Assembly: GCF_004571075.1 (NCBI RefSeq)
Contig: NZ_SPQP01000012.1
Span: 30,046-94,045, forward strand
Direction of reading: 5' to 3'
From: Blastococcus sp. TF02A-35
GTDB lineage: Bacteria; Actinomycetota; Actinomycetes; Mycobacteriales; Geodermatophilaceae
Length of the DNA: 64,000 nt
The notes beneath the pieces were generated by a model that was given only the letters and a program-made list of their open reading frames with translations, ran no database searches and was not told the origin of the DNA. Positions 36,097-44,650 of this stretch are shown in pieces (position 1 is the first letter of the stretch; every line of letters starts with the position of its first letter). A program made the position numbers and the translations under genes.

Positions 36097-38151
36097 TCAG
36101 CGGGTGATCCCGCTGCGGCGCTCCTTCTCCTGGTACATCGCGGCGTCGGCGTCGCGGAGCAGCTCGTCGGCGGTGCGGGGGGCGTCGCCGCAGAGGACGG
36201 CCACGCCGACGCTCGTGCCGACGTCCACCGGCCGCCCGTCCAGCCGGAACGGCTCCCGGAAGCACCCGGAGACGCGGTCGGCCAGCTGGTGGGCGTCGGC
36301 GGGGTCCAGCAGGTCGGGGAGCACGATGGCGAACTCGTCGCCGCTGAGCCGCGCGACCGTGTCGCCGGGGCGGACGACGGCGCGCAGCCGCGCCGCCACC
36401 TGGCGCAGCAGCTCGTCACCGGCGGCGTGACCGAAGGTGTCGTTGACGGCCTTGAACCGGTCGAGGTCGCAGAACAGGACGCCGAGGTGGACGTCCGCGC
36501 CGGTGGCGGCGAGCGTGCTCTCGAGCCGCTCCAGGAAGAGGACCCGGTTGGGCAGGCCGGTCAGCGCGTCGTGCGTGGCCTGGTGGCGCACGGTCTCCAG
36601 CAGCCGGGCCTTCTGCAGCGCGGTCGCCGCCTGGTCGCCGACGCCGCGCAGCCGGGCCAGCACGTCCCCGCCCAGCTCGGCCGGTGCCTCGCCGGCGTCC
36701 CAGCTCGCGGTGGCCACCCCGAGGAAGGTGCTCCCGGCCAGGAGCGGCACGGCCACCACGTCGGTGACGTCGATGGTGGCCATGAACTGCCGCAGCGCCG
36801 GGCTGCTGGTGGCGATGTTGAGGATGCGCGGCTCCCGGTCGGTGAGCATGCCGACCAGCTCCGGGGTGTCCTCGGGGCGCAGGGGCGTGCCCAGGAAGTG
36901 CTCGCGGCGGACCGGCTCGCTGCGCGCCGACGACCGGCCCTGCAGCTGGCCGAGCGCCGGGTCCCAGAGCATGACCGAGGCGCTGCTGCAGCCGACGACG
37001 CGGGGGAGCGTCTCGGCGACGATGGCGCAGACGGCGCTGGCGTCCGAGGCACCCGCGAGCTCGTGCGCCAGTCCCAGGAGCGCACCGGCCCGGTCGGCCT
37101 CCAGGCGGGCGTCCCGGAGCGCGATGAGCAGGTCGAGCGCGGCGGCGGCGTGGCCGGCGTAGGCCCCGAGCATGGTCTGCTCGTCGGTCAGCTCACCCTC
37201 GCCGGAGTGGTAGATGGCGGCCAGCCGCCCGTGCCGGCGGCGCGCGGAGGCGACGTCGACCACGACGGCGCTGGGGCCGAGGTCGTCGCCGGCCAGGAGC
37301 CGGTCGGCCAGCCCGGCCAGCTGCTCCTCGGGGATGCCGGCGGCGTGCACCAGCGGCGCGCCGCCGTCGGGCGCGGCGACGACGAGCAGGTGCGCCGGGG
37401 CGAGCACCGCCTCCCCGGCGCGGGCGACGATCCGGTGCAGCACGGTGTCCAGGTCGTCGCTGGCGACCAGCTCGCTCGCCGCGGTCTGCAGCGTGCGCAG
37501 CTGCCCGCGCAGCGCGACCAGCTCGGGGTCGTCGTCGCCGGCGGTCGGCCGGCGGCGACGCAGCCGCGAGCGGCGCTCCCAGGTGATCCGGTAGACGCAG
37601 GTGCGGCTGCCCCCGCTCTCGCACTCGGAGTGGGCGACGACGCCCGGCGGCAGGCCGAAGATGCTGGGCACGGTGATCGCGAGGCCGCGCGCGAAGGCGC
37701 AGTCCAGCGGGGAGTGCTCGTAGCCCTCGGCCAGCGTCAGCGAGACGGTCGCGGAGGTGGGGGTCGTCTCGTGCACCCGCATCGTCGAGACGGTGGTGAA
37801 CTTGGCGGCGCTGCGCGGGAGGTGCCGGAACACCTGGCGCGGGGTGCCCAGGGCGCGCAGCACCAGCACGAGGGAGTGGGCCAGCCCGCTGCGCATCGCC
37901 GATGCGCCCATGTGGAAGAGGGCGTCGGGGTCGCCCAGGACCTCGGTCGCGGCGGTGAACAGCCGGATGCGGGTGTCGTAGCTCCACCAGCGGGCCTGGT
38001 CCTGCAGCTCCACCGCGACGCGCTCCAGGCCGGCTCGCCGGAGGACCTCGGCGACGGCCTCGTCGCCGCCGTGGCGGTGGACGTACTTGAGCAGGCCGGC
38101 GGTCGTCGCGCCGGACGTCTCACGCGCCTCGGCGTGGGTCTCCGTCGTCAC
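36097..38151 (-). CDS. Diguanylate cyclase with N-terminal sensory domain and GAF domains
   Basis: A 684-residue cytosolic c-di-GMP synthase. Residues 1-190 form an uncharacterised sensory region ending in a Cys pair (HSECESGGSRTCVYRITW) that looks like V4R or heme-NO-associated domains. GAF-like regions follow (about 215-360 and 375-515), then the GGDEF domain: DALTGLPNRVLFLERLE, FCDLDRFKAVNDTFGH, and active site SGDEF at 603-607. The inhibitory I-site RPGD stands at 594-597, five residues upstream, so product inhibition is likely. I chose GTG 38151 because conservation-like sequence begins there. Confidence 0.85.
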   Translation of the reverse strand: MTTETHAEARETSGATTAGLLKYVHRHGGDEAVAEVLRRAGLERVAVELQDQARWWSYDTRIRLFTAATEVLGDPDALFHMGASAMRSGLAHSLVLVLRALGTPRQVFRHLPRSAAKFTTVSTMRVHETTPTSATVSLTLAEGYEHSPLDCAFARGLAITVPSIFGLPPGVVAHSECESGGSRTCVYRITWERRSRLRRRRPTAGDDDPELVALRGQLRTLQTAASELVASDDLDTVLHRIVARAGEAVLAPAHLLVVAAPDGGAPLVHAAGIPEEQLAGLADRLLAGDDLGPSAVVVDVASARRRHGRLAAIYHSGEGELTDEQTMLGAYAGHAAAALDLLIALRDARLEADRAGALLGLAHELAGASDASAVCAIVAETLPRVVGCSSASVMLWDPALGQLQGRSSARSEPVRREHFLGTPLRPEDTPELVGMLTDREPRILNIATSSPALRQFMATIDVTDVVAVPLLAGSTFLGVATASWDAGEAPAELGGDVLARLRGVGDQAATALQKARLLETVRHQATHDALTGLPNRVLFLERLESTLAATGADVHLGVLFCDLDRFKAVNDTFGHAAGDELLRQVAARLRAVVRPGDTVARLSGDEFAIVLPDLLDPADAHQLADRVSGCFREPFRLDGRPVDVGTSVGVAVLCGDAPRTADELLRDADAAMYQEKERRSGITR

Positions 38152-38302
38152 GTCACCGCCACCATCCCCCCGGGAGCTGCACTGGTCTCCCGTGCAGCAT
38201 CGGCCGCGAGCCGCGAACCTTGAGCGATCCTGCCCCGTTCCGGTGAGGCTTCCGCGCAGCTCAGCCGCGTGTCGGTGGGTGCGCACACCCCCGGAACGCA
38301 TG

Positions 38303-38333
38303 CGACCCCGGTCTCGTGAGGAGACCGGGGTCG
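38303..38333 (-). terminator. Terminator of the 49-residue gene
   Basis: 13-bp perfect stem CGACCCCGGTCTC with a five-base loop, about 33 bases after the stop at 38366. Confidence 0.7.
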
Positions 38334-38365
38334 GGATGTCGCGGGCCGCGGGGCGCGGCCGGGGC

Positions 38366-38515
38366 TCAGCGGCCGAGGAAGTGGCCGCTGTTCGCCATCG
38401 TCAGGAGCTCGTCGCGCATCGCCGGGCTGCTGGTGCGCGAGAGCGCCTTGTCGAGCGCCCGCCGGGTGCGCGCCACCTGCCGACGCTCCCGCCAGATGGT
38501 CGTCACGCTGCTCAT
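38366..38515 (-). CDS. Small basic protein of 49 residues
   Basis: Frame MSSVTTIWRERRQVARTRRA, then LDKALSRTSSPAMRDELLTM, ending ANSGHFLGR. It is a basic amphipathic helix followed by a short helical segment. AGAGG lies about 10 bases before the ATG, and a perfect hairpin terminator follows, so this is a real short transcription unit. It looks like the short actinobacterial proteins with a DELL-MA core. No function is recognised; nucleic-acid or membrane-surface binding is possible from charge alone. Confidence 0.7.
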   Translation of the reverse strand: MSSVTTIWRERRQVARTRRALDKALSRTSSPAMRDELLTMANSGHFLGR

Positions 38516-38624
38516 CGCTACTGCCTCTTTCGTCGTGGTTCGGGTTCCTGCACCGTAGTAACGCAGGCGTTCATCACTCTAATCCGACGAATCGCAGGTG
38601 GACTTGAACCGTGGCCTAACGTTT

Positions 38625-38642
38625 CTCACCCATCAGGGTGAG
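38625..38642. promoter_or_regulatory. Perfect inverted repeat in intergenic region
   Basis: CTCACCC-ATCA-GGGTGAG stands about 110 bases upstream of the 49-residue gene. It could be an operator or a short hairpin. The rest of 38516-38692 shows no gene. Confidence 0.35.
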
Positions 38643-38692
38643 AGTGGTCACGTCGGCACGCTCGGTGACGAGATCGCGGGTCCCGGGACGAC

Positions 38693-38770
38693 GACGGCGC
38701 CCGTCCCCTGGGGGAACGGGCGCCGTCGGCTGTCGTGACCGACCGGCCCCCTCACGGGGGCCGGTCGGTC
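38693..38770 (-). terminator. Two tandem hairpins at the end of the SRPBCC gene
   Basis: A 15-bp stem with loop TCAC (38737-38770) overlaps the SRPBCC stop codon. A second 12-bp stem follows (38693-38704 with 38716-38727). Together they make a strong double terminator for leftward transcription. Confidence 0.7.
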
Positions 38771-39275
38771 ACTGGTCCGGGCGGGAGACGTCGCCGCGCC
38801 ACGCACCGGTCTCGGTGCCACGGCTCTCGATGAACTCCTTGAACTTCTTCGCGTCCGCCTTCACCTGGCGGTCGTCGAAGCCCAGGGCGGCACCGGCCTT
38901 CTCGACCAGACCCTCCGGCTCCCAGTCGATCTGGATCATCACGCGGGTCTTGCTGTCGTCGAGCCGGTGGAAGGTGACGACGCCGGCGTGCTTGGCCTCA
39001 CCGCTGGTGCTGGTCCAGGCCACCCGCTCCTCGGGGTGCTGCTCGGTGATCTCGGCGTCGAACTCGCGCTTCACGCCGTCGATGTTGGTCACCCAGTGGG
39101 TGTGGGTCTCGTCGATCTGGGTGATGCTCTCGACGCCTCCCATGAACTGGGGGAAGGACTCGAACTGCGTCCACTGGTCGTAGACGACGCGGATCGGGAC
39201 GTCGACGTCGACGGACTCCTGCACGCTGGCCACGCTTCTCAGCTCCTCGTGTCGCTTGTTTCGGTCGTGTGCCAC
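38769..39275 (-). CDS. SRPBCC family protein (polyketide cyclase/dehydrase-like)
   Basis: A 168-residue START-like fold protein. Stretches VQESVDVDVPIRVVYDQWTQ, ESFPQFMGGVESI and AWTSTSGEAKHAGVVTFHRL match the actinobacterial SRPBCC/cyclase group that binds a hydrophobic ligand in a cavity. It is hydrophilic and has no signal peptide. The N-terminus to about residue 18 may be an extension before the conserved start. It is transcribed alone, ending in two hairpins. The ligand is unknown. Confidence 0.8.
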   Translation of the reverse strand: MAHDRNKRHEELRSVASVQESVDVDVPIRVVYDQWTQFESFPQFMGGVESITQIDETHTHWVTNIDGVKREFDAEITEQHPEERVAWTSTSGEAKHAGVVTFHRLDDSKTRVMIQIDWEPEGLVEKAGAALGFDDRQVKADAKKFKEFIESRGTETGAWRGDVSRPDQ

Positions 39276-39315
39276 CTACCCCTCCGGCGCGGGGGTGACA
39301 CGTCGAACGAGCAGG

Positions 39316-40473
39316 TCAGCGCAGCGCGGCGCCGAGGCTTCCCCGGACCGTGGGGTTCCGCAGCAGGAGGGCCTGCGCGAGGTGGTAGGCGTCGGGCTGC
39401 CCGGCCCAGGTGCCGGAGGCGACGTCGCCCGAGGGCGTCAGCTCGTGGTGCCAGCTGCCGGTGGCCGGGTCGGCGAAGCGCTCCTCGCCGTGCGCCCACC
39501 ACCGGTCGGCCAGCTCCCGGAACCGGGCCTCCCCCGTGACGGCGGCGAGCACCTCGGCCGCCGCGACCGCCTCGCACAGCACCCAGTGCATCCGGGCGCG
39601 GACGACGGGGCGGTCCTCCCAGTCCAGCGTGTACGGGAAGCCGTCGGCACCGTCGGCCGCCCACCCGCGGCGGGCGGCGGCGTCGAACAGGTCGACGGCG
39701 TCGGACAGCAGCCACGCCGGGGGGCCGGGGAGCACCGCGTGCAGGTGCAGGGCGAGGCGCGCCCACTCGAACTGGTGGCCGACCGTCACGCCGTAGGGGC
39801 GGAACGGGTCGGCGGGGCGGTCGCGGTTGTGCTCCGGCAGCGGCGTCCAGCCGGCGTCGAAGTGCTCGGGCAGCCGCCAGTCCCGCTCCCGGGCCCAGCC
39901 GTGCACGACCCGCTCGACGGTGCGCAGCGCCTGGCCCCGCAGCCGCTCCGCCAGGGCGGCGTCGCGCACCGCGTCGGCGGCGGCCAGCGTGGCCTCGACG
40001 CCGTGCATGTTCGCGTTGGCGCCCCGGTAGCCGTCCAGCCGCGTCCAGCCGGCGTCCCACTCCTCCACCGCCAGCCCCGCGTCGTCGTCCCAGAACCGCT
40101 CCTGCCAGACCTCCAGGGCCTCGGCCAGCAGGTCCTCCCCGAGGCCGGCGGCCGCTGCGGTGGAGCCGGCCAGCAGCACGAAGGCGTGCACGTAGGCGGC
40201 CTTGCCGTCGTCCTCGGTGCTCGACCGCCAGCCACCGTTCGCGTCGTCGTGCAGCGGACCGCGCCGCAGGGCGGCGACCCCGTGCGCCGCGAGCTCGCCG
40301 GCGCCGGGCCTCCTCAGCAGGTGCGCCAGCCCGAAGACGTGCGTCATCCGCGCGACGATCCAGGTCTCCTGCGGCCGGCCGGGCAGCAGCGAGCCGTCCG
40401 ACCCCAGGTACCCGAAGCCGTCGTCGGTCCGGGAGCGGGCGGCGAAGGCGAGCAGCCGGTCGAGGTCGGTCAC
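39316..40473 (-). CDS. AGE-family epimerase/isomerase
   Basis: A 385-residue (alpha/alpha)6-barrel protein of the N-acylglucosamine 2-epimerase superfamily, which includes mannose and sulfoquinovose isomerases. Visible markers are ETWIVARMTHVFGLAHLLR, GWRSSTEDDGKAAYVHAFVL, NANMHGVEATLAA, HQFEWARLALHLH and DRPVVRARMHWVLCEAVAA, giving the expected Arg/His sites of the barrel. Sugar and reaction cannot be decided. ATG at 40473, with a small membrane gene upstream on the same strand. Confidence 0.85.
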   Translation of the reverse strand: MTDLDRLLAFAARSRTDDGFGYLGSDGSLLPGRPQETWIVARMTHVFGLAHLLRRPGAGELAAHGVAALRRGPLHDDANGGWRSSTEDDGKAAYVHAFVLLAGSTAAAAGLGEDLLAEALEVWQERFWDDDAGLAVEEWDAGWTRLDGYRGANANMHGVEATLAAADAVRDAALAERLRGQALRTVERVVHGWARERDWRLPEHFDAGWTPLPEHNRDRPADPFRPYGVTVGHQFEWARLALHLHAVLPGPPAWLLSDAVDLFDAAARRGWAADGADGFPYTLDWEDRPVVRARMHWVLCEAVAAAEVLAAVTGEARFRELADRWWAHGEERFADPATGSWHHELTPSGDVASGTWAGQPDAYHLAQALLLRNPTVRGSLGAALR

Positions 40474-40482
40474 GCCGCCAGG

Positions 40483-40857
40483 CTAGGAGTGCGACCGCCT
40501 GGCCGCCGACACCGCGAGCGACACCTTCACGGTCGCCACGGCCATGACCACCAGCACGACCAGCCGCGCCAGGCCGGCGCCGATGTCCGCGCCGCCGTCG
40601 TCGGGGACCAGCACGTCGAGCAGGGCCAGCACCACGACCGCCCCCGTCACCACGAACCCGGTCCGCCGCGCGTCGGCGTCCTGCCCGGTCACGAGCAGGA
40701 CGCCGGCGGCGAGGCCGCACACGTAGGCGGCCACCTGGAGCAGCCATGGCAGGGTCCCCGGGTCGGAGGCGGGCCGCGACCCGCTCACCGCGATCGCCGC
40801 CCCGGTCAGGACGACGAACAGCAACAGCGCGATCAGGGCCTGCGGCCTGCGGTCCAC
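40483..40857 (-). CDS. Hypothetical four-helix membrane protein
   Basis: A 124-residue protein with hydrophobic segments at about 8-24, 38-57, 68-83 and 94-115 (such as ALIALLLFVVLTGAAIAV and LVVLVVMAVATVKVSLAV), a basic start MDRRP and a basic end ARRSHS. No family is recognised. It lies 10 bases before the epimerase gene and 27 after bkdC, so it may ride on the bkd or the epimerase transcript. Confidence 0.65.
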   Translation of the reverse strand: MDRRPQALIALLLFVVLTGAAIAVSGSRPASDPGTLPWLLQVAAYVCGLAAGVLLVTGQDADARRTGFVVTGAVVVLALLDVLVPDDGGADIGAGLARLVVLVVMAVATVKVSLAVSAARRSHS

Positions 40858-40883
40858 GGCGGTCTCCTCCGGCTCGGGTCGCC

Positions 40884-42320
40884 TCAGTAGGCGATCGCGG
40901 TCGCTGGATCTTGGAGCAGCGCCCCGATGTCGGCAAGGACCTTCGACCCGAGCTCGCCGTCGACGATCCGGTGGTCGAAGGAGAGCGCGAGCGTGGTGAC
41001 CTGCCGCGGCCGCACCTTGCCCTTGTGCACCCAGGGCATCTCCCGCACGGCGCCGAAGGCCAGGATCGCCGCCTCACCCGGGTTCAGGATGGGCGTGCCG
41101 GTGTCGACGCCGAAGACCCCCACGTTGGTGATCGTGAGCGTCCCGCCGGTCATGTCCTGCGGCGCCGTCCTGCCCGCACGGGCGGTCTCGGTGAGCTCGC
41201 CCAGGGCGGTGGCCAGCTCGGCCAGCGACAGCCGGCCGGCGTCCTTGATGTTCGGGACGACGAGGCCGCGCGGGGTCGCCGCGGCGATGCCGAGGTTGAC
41301 CCGGCCGTGCACCACGATCTCCTGGGCCGCCTCGTCCCAGCTGCTGTTGACCATCGGGTGCCGCTGCGCGGCGAGCAGCACCGCCCTGGCGACGAACGCC
41401 AGCGGGCTGAGCCGGACGCCCGCGAACTCCGGGCGGGCGGCCAGGCGGGCGCGCAGCTTCATCATGCGGGTGACGTCGACGGTCAGGAACTCCGTCACGT
41501 GCGGGGCGGTGAAGGCGCTGGCCACCATCGCGGCGGCGGTGTGCCTGCGCACGCCCTTGACCGGGATCCGCTCGCCCCCTTCCGGGGCCGAAATGGCCAT
41601 TTCGGCCCCGGACGTGGCCGCGGCGAGCGCGGCGTCGACGTCGGCCCGGGTGATGACACCGCCGGCTCCGGTGCCGGTGATCGTCGCGAGGTCGACGCCG
41701 AGGTCCTTGGCGTACTTCCGGACCGGGGGCTTGGCCAGCGGGCGCGGGCCCCGTCGGCCCGGCACCGCCTCCCGCGCCGGTGCGGCTGCCTCGCTGAGCG
41801 CCGCGGCCTCGGCCTGCCTGCCGACCTCCAGGCCCCCGTGCCGCACCGGCTTCGTGCGCATGTCCGGCGCGGTGGCCAGCAGCGGCGGCGCGTCGTCGGG
41901 CACCGGCGGGGCCACGGGCGTGCCGGTGGCGTGGGCCGCCGTCCGGCGGGGACGGCGGCGGGCCTCGGTGGAGCGCGGGCCGTAGCCGACCAGCACCGCA
42001 GTGCGGCCGTTGGCGTTCGTCTCGCCGATCAGGCCCGAGCCGGCCGGCGCGGGCGCGGCCGGCGCGTCGCCCCCGACGTCGATGGTGATGATCGGCGCGC
42101 CGACGTCGACCATCGTCCCGGCCTCGAAGAGCAGCTCGACGACGGTGCCGGCGAACGGCGAGGGCAGCTCGACGGCGGCCTTCGCCGTCTCGACCTCGCA
42201 GAGCGGCTGGTTGACCGTGACCGTGTCGCCGACGGCGACCAGCCACTGCAAGATCTCGCCCTCGGTCAGGCCCTCGCCGACGTCGGGGAGCTTGAACTGG
42301 CGCAGCGTCGCGTTCGTCAT
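40884..42320 (-). CDS. bkdC: Branched-chain 2-oxoacid dehydrogenase E2, lipoyl acyltransferase
   Basis: The 478-residue E2 core moves acyl groups from E1 to CoA. Residues 1-85 are the lipoyl domain with the lipoylated Lys47 (VETAKAAV). The peripheral subunit-binding domain lies near 190-225 (RKYAKDLGVDLATITGTGAG). A linker follows, then the catalytic domain from about 250, with His450 and Asp454 in SFDHRIVDGE. The linker between the last two domains contains an in-frame 32-bp palindrome encoding residues 237-247. It lies 3 bases after bkdB. The E3 lipoamide dehydrogenase is not in the window. Confidence 0.92.
   Translation of the reverse strand: MTNATLRQFKLPDVGEGLTEGEILQWLVAVGDTVTVNQPLCEVETAKAAVELPSPFAGTVVELLFEAGTMVDVGAPIITIDVGGDAPAAPAPAGSGLIGETNANGRTAVLVGYGPRSTEARRRPRRTAAHATGTPVAPPVPDDAPPLLATAPDMRTKPVRHGGLEVGRQAEAAALSEAAAPAREAVPGRRGPRPLAKPPVRKYAKDLGVDLATITGTGAGGVITRADVDAALAAATSGAEMAISAPEGGERIPVKGVRRHTAAAMVASAFTAPHVTEFLTVDVTRMMKLRARLAARPEFAGVRLSPLAFVARAVLLAAQRHPMVNSSWDEAAQEIVVHGRVNLGIAAATPRGLVVPNIKDAGRLSLAELATALGELTETARAGRTAPQDMTGGTLTITNVGVFGVDTGTPILNPGEAAILAFGAVREMPWVHKGKVRPRQVTTLALSFDHRIVDGELGSKVLADIGALLQDPATAIAY
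41581..41612 (-). repeat. 32-bp perfect palindrome inside bkdC
   Basis: Sequence TCCGGGGCCGAAATGG followed by its exact complement, with no spacer and an AT-richer core than its surroundings. In frame it reads SGAEMAISAPE in the flexible E2 linker. It looks like a mobile palindromic repeat that landed where extra residues are tolerated. Confidence 0.8.
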
Positions 42321-42323
42321 CGC

Positions 42324-43301
42324 TCAGAACCCCATCGAACGGTCGACGGCGTCCAGCACCCGGTCGAGGTCGGGGAGGTACTCCTCCTCGAGCTTCGACG
42401 GCGGGTACGGGGTGTCGTACCCGCCGACCCGCAGCACCGGCGCCTCCAGGGAGTGGAAGCAGGTCTCGGTGACCCGGGCGGCGATCTCCGCGCCCAGGCC
42501 CAGGCTCGTCGGTGCCTCGTGGACCACGACGCACCGCCCGGTGCGCCGCACCGACTCCACGACCGGGTCGAGGTCCAGCGGCGCGACCGTGCGCAGGTCG
42601 ATGACCTCCAGCGAGCGGCCCTCCTCGGCGGCCGCCTCGGCCGCCTGCAGCGCCGTCTTCACCATCGGGCCGTAGGCCAGGACGGTGACGTCGTCCCCAC
42701 CGCGCACCACGCGCGAGCCGAACAGCGGGTCCGGGGTGGCGTCGACGTCGACCTCCGCCTTCTCCCAGTAGCGGCGCTTGGGCTCCAGGAAGACCACCGG
42801 GTCGGGGTGGGCGATCGCCTGCTGGATCCCCCAGTACGCGTCGACCGGGTTGCTGACGGCGACGACCTTGAGCCCCGCGGTGTGGGCGAAGTAGGCCTCC
42901 GGGCTCTCGCTGTGGTGCTCCACCGCGCCGATGCCGCCGCCCATCGGGATCCGGATGACGATCGGCATCGCCACCCTGCCCTTCGACCGGGCGTGCATCT
43001 TGGCCACCTGCGTGACGATCTGGTTGTAGGCGGGGAAGACGAAGCCGTCGAACTGGATCTCGCAGACCGGCCGGTAGCCGCGCATGGCCAGGCCGACGGC
43101 GGTACCGAGGATGCCGGCCTCGGCCAGCGGGGTGTCGACGACGCGGGCCTCGCCGAAGTCCTTCTGCAGGCCGTCGGTGATCCGGAAGACGCCACCGAGC
43201 CTGCCGATGTCCTCGCCCATCAGCACGACCTTCGCGTCGTCCTCCATGGCCCGGCGCAGCCCGAGGTTCAGCGCCTTGCCGATCGTCAGCGTCTCGGTCA
43301 C
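42324..43301 (-). CDS. bkdB: Branched-chain 2-oxoacid dehydrogenase E1 beta subunit
   Basis: A 325-residue subunit. It shows GKALNLGLRRAMEDDAKVVL, GEDIGRLGGVFRITDGLQ, RVVDTPLAEAGILGTAVGLA and EIQFDGFVFPAYNQIVTQVA, matching the transketolase pyrimidine-binding and C-terminal domains of BCKDH E1 beta. GTG at 43301 overlaps the bkdA stop as GTGA. With the alpha subunit it decarboxylates 2-oxo acids from valine, leucine and isoleucine and reductively acylates the E2 lipoyl group. Confidence 0.93.
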   Translation of the reverse strand: MTETLTIGKALNLGLRRAMEDDAKVVLMGEDIGRLGGVFRITDGLQKDFGEARVVDTPLAEAGILGTAVGLAMRGYRPVCEIQFDGFVFPAYNQIVTQVAKMHARSKGRVAMPIVIRIPMGGGIGAVEHHSESPEAYFAHTAGLKVVAVSNPVDAYWGIQQAIAHPDPVVFLEPKRRYWEKAEVDVDATPDPLFGSRVVRGGDDVTVLAYGPMVKTALQAAEAAAEEGRSLEVIDLRTVAPLDLDPVVESVRRTGRCVVVHEAPTSLGLGAEIAARVTETCFHSLEAPVLRVGGYDTPYPPSKLEEEYLPDLDRVLDAVDRSMGF

Positions 43302-44527
43302 CGCTCCCCCTCGAAGCTCGCCCGGTACGCCACGAACTCGTCCCGCTGGGCGGCGAGGTGCGGCGTCTGCTCGGCGTAGACGTGGTCGAACATCTCCGTC
43401 GGCGCGGGGTCGGGCATCTCCACGGTGCCCCGCCGGATGCCGACGGCGAGCTCGTCGGCCTCGGCCTCGACGGCGTCGAAGAACTGCGCGTCGGCCGCGC
43501 CGCTGCGCGACAGGTGGGCCTTGAGCCGGGCGATCGGGTCGCGCAGCTTCCACTCCTCCAGCTCGCCGGCCAGCCGGTAGCGGGTGGGGTCGTCGGAGGT
43601 CGTGTGCGCGCCCATCCGGTAGGTGAAGGCCTCGATGAACGTCGGGCCCTGCCCCTCGCGGGCGGCCTGCAGGGCGGCCCGCGTCACCGCGAGGACGGCC
43701 AGGACGTCGTTGCCGTCGACCCGCACGCCGGGGAAGCCGAAGCCGGCGGCCCGCTGGTAGAGCGGCACCCGGGACTGGCGCTCCAGCGGGACGCTGATGG
43801 CGTACTGGTTGTTCTGGCAGAAGAAGACGACGGGCGCGGAGAAGCTGGCGGCCCAGATCATCGCCTCGTTGACCTCGCCCTGGCTGGTCGCGCCGTCGCC
43901 GAGGAAGGCGAGCACGGCCTGCTCGGCGCCGTCGCGCTGGACGCCCATGGCGTAGCCGGTGGCGTGCAGGCACTGGGAGCCGATGACGATCGTGTACAGG
44001 CTGAACCCGGTGGCCACGGGGTCCCAGCCGCCGTTGTCCACGCCGCGGAACAGGCTCATGACGTGCAGCGGGTCCACCCCGCGCGCCCAGGCCACGCCGT
44101 GCTCGCGGTAGGTCGGGAAGGCCATGTCGCCCTCGGCCATGGCCCGGCCGGCGCCGATCTGCGCGGCCTCCTGACCGAGCAGGGAGGCCCAGATGCCGAG
44201 CTCGCCCTGGCGTTGTAGCGCGGTGGCCTCGGCGTCCCAGCGGCGGACGAGCACCAGGTCGCGGTAGAGAGCGCGCAGCTCCTCGTCGGTGATGTCGAGG
44301 GAGTAGTCCGGGTGCTCGACCCGGTCGCCCTCGGGCGTGAGGAGCTGGACGGTGTCGCTGCCGCGCTCCGGCGGCAGGTGGGGAGCGGCGGCCCCCGGGA
44401 CCGGGTCGACCACCTCGATGGTCTCTGGCAACGCTGTCACGGTCGCGCTCCTCGCCTCGGCCACCGCCACCGGGGTCACCGGTGCCGCGGTGGTGCTCGA
44501 CGTCCCGCCGGGTGTGGCGGTCCTCAC
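43298..44527 (-). CDS. bkdA: Branched-chain 2-oxoacid dehydrogenase E1 alpha subunit
   Basis: A 409-residue thiamine diphosphate enzyme. The ThDP motif GDGATSQGEVNEAMIWAA ends in CQNNQYAIS. TYREHGVAWARGVDPLHVM and MGAHTTSDDPTRYR are BCKDH E1 alpha features. The N-terminal 70 residues are a low-complexity extension. The start is uncertain: GTG 44527 or GTG 44539. A possible -10 (AGGATG) sits right before 44527 with TTGTCC 17 bases further up, so a leaderless message is possible. First gene of bkdABC, divergent from an Lrp-type gene. Confidence 0.88.
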   Translation of the reverse strand: MRTATPGGTSSTTAAPVTPVAVAEARSATVTALPETIEVVDPVPGAAAPHLPPERGSDTVQLLTPEGDRVEHPDYSLDITDEELRALYRDLVLVRRWDAEATALQRQGELGIWASLLGQEAAQIGAGRAMAEGDMAFPTYREHGVAWARGVDPLHVMSLFRGVDNGGWDPVATGFSLYTIVIGSQCLHATGYAMGVQRDGAEQAVLAFLGDGATSQGEVNEAMIWAASFSAPVVFFCQNNQYAISVPLERQSRVPLYQRAAGFGFPGVRVDGNDVLAVLAVTRAALQAAREGQGPTFIEAFTYRMGAHTTSDDPTRYRLAGELEEWKLRDPIARLKAHLSRSGAADAQFFDAVEAEADELAVGIRRGTVEMPDPAPTEMFDHVYAEQTPHLAAQRDEFVAYRASFEGER

Positions 44528-44650
44528 ACATCCTGACACGCGAGGGCGCCCGGACAACAGTCCTGGTCCGCACCAGTCTGCGCGGTCCTCGACGCAGGGT
44601 CTGTTCAGATCGGCTACCGCGACCCGGCCCGAGGTGCCAGACTGCTCAAC

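Noticed and set aside
38594..38615. tRNA-like T-loop (GGTTCAAGTCC) on the minus strand
   Set aside because: No pairing T-stem of five bases and no acceptor or anticodon arms around it.
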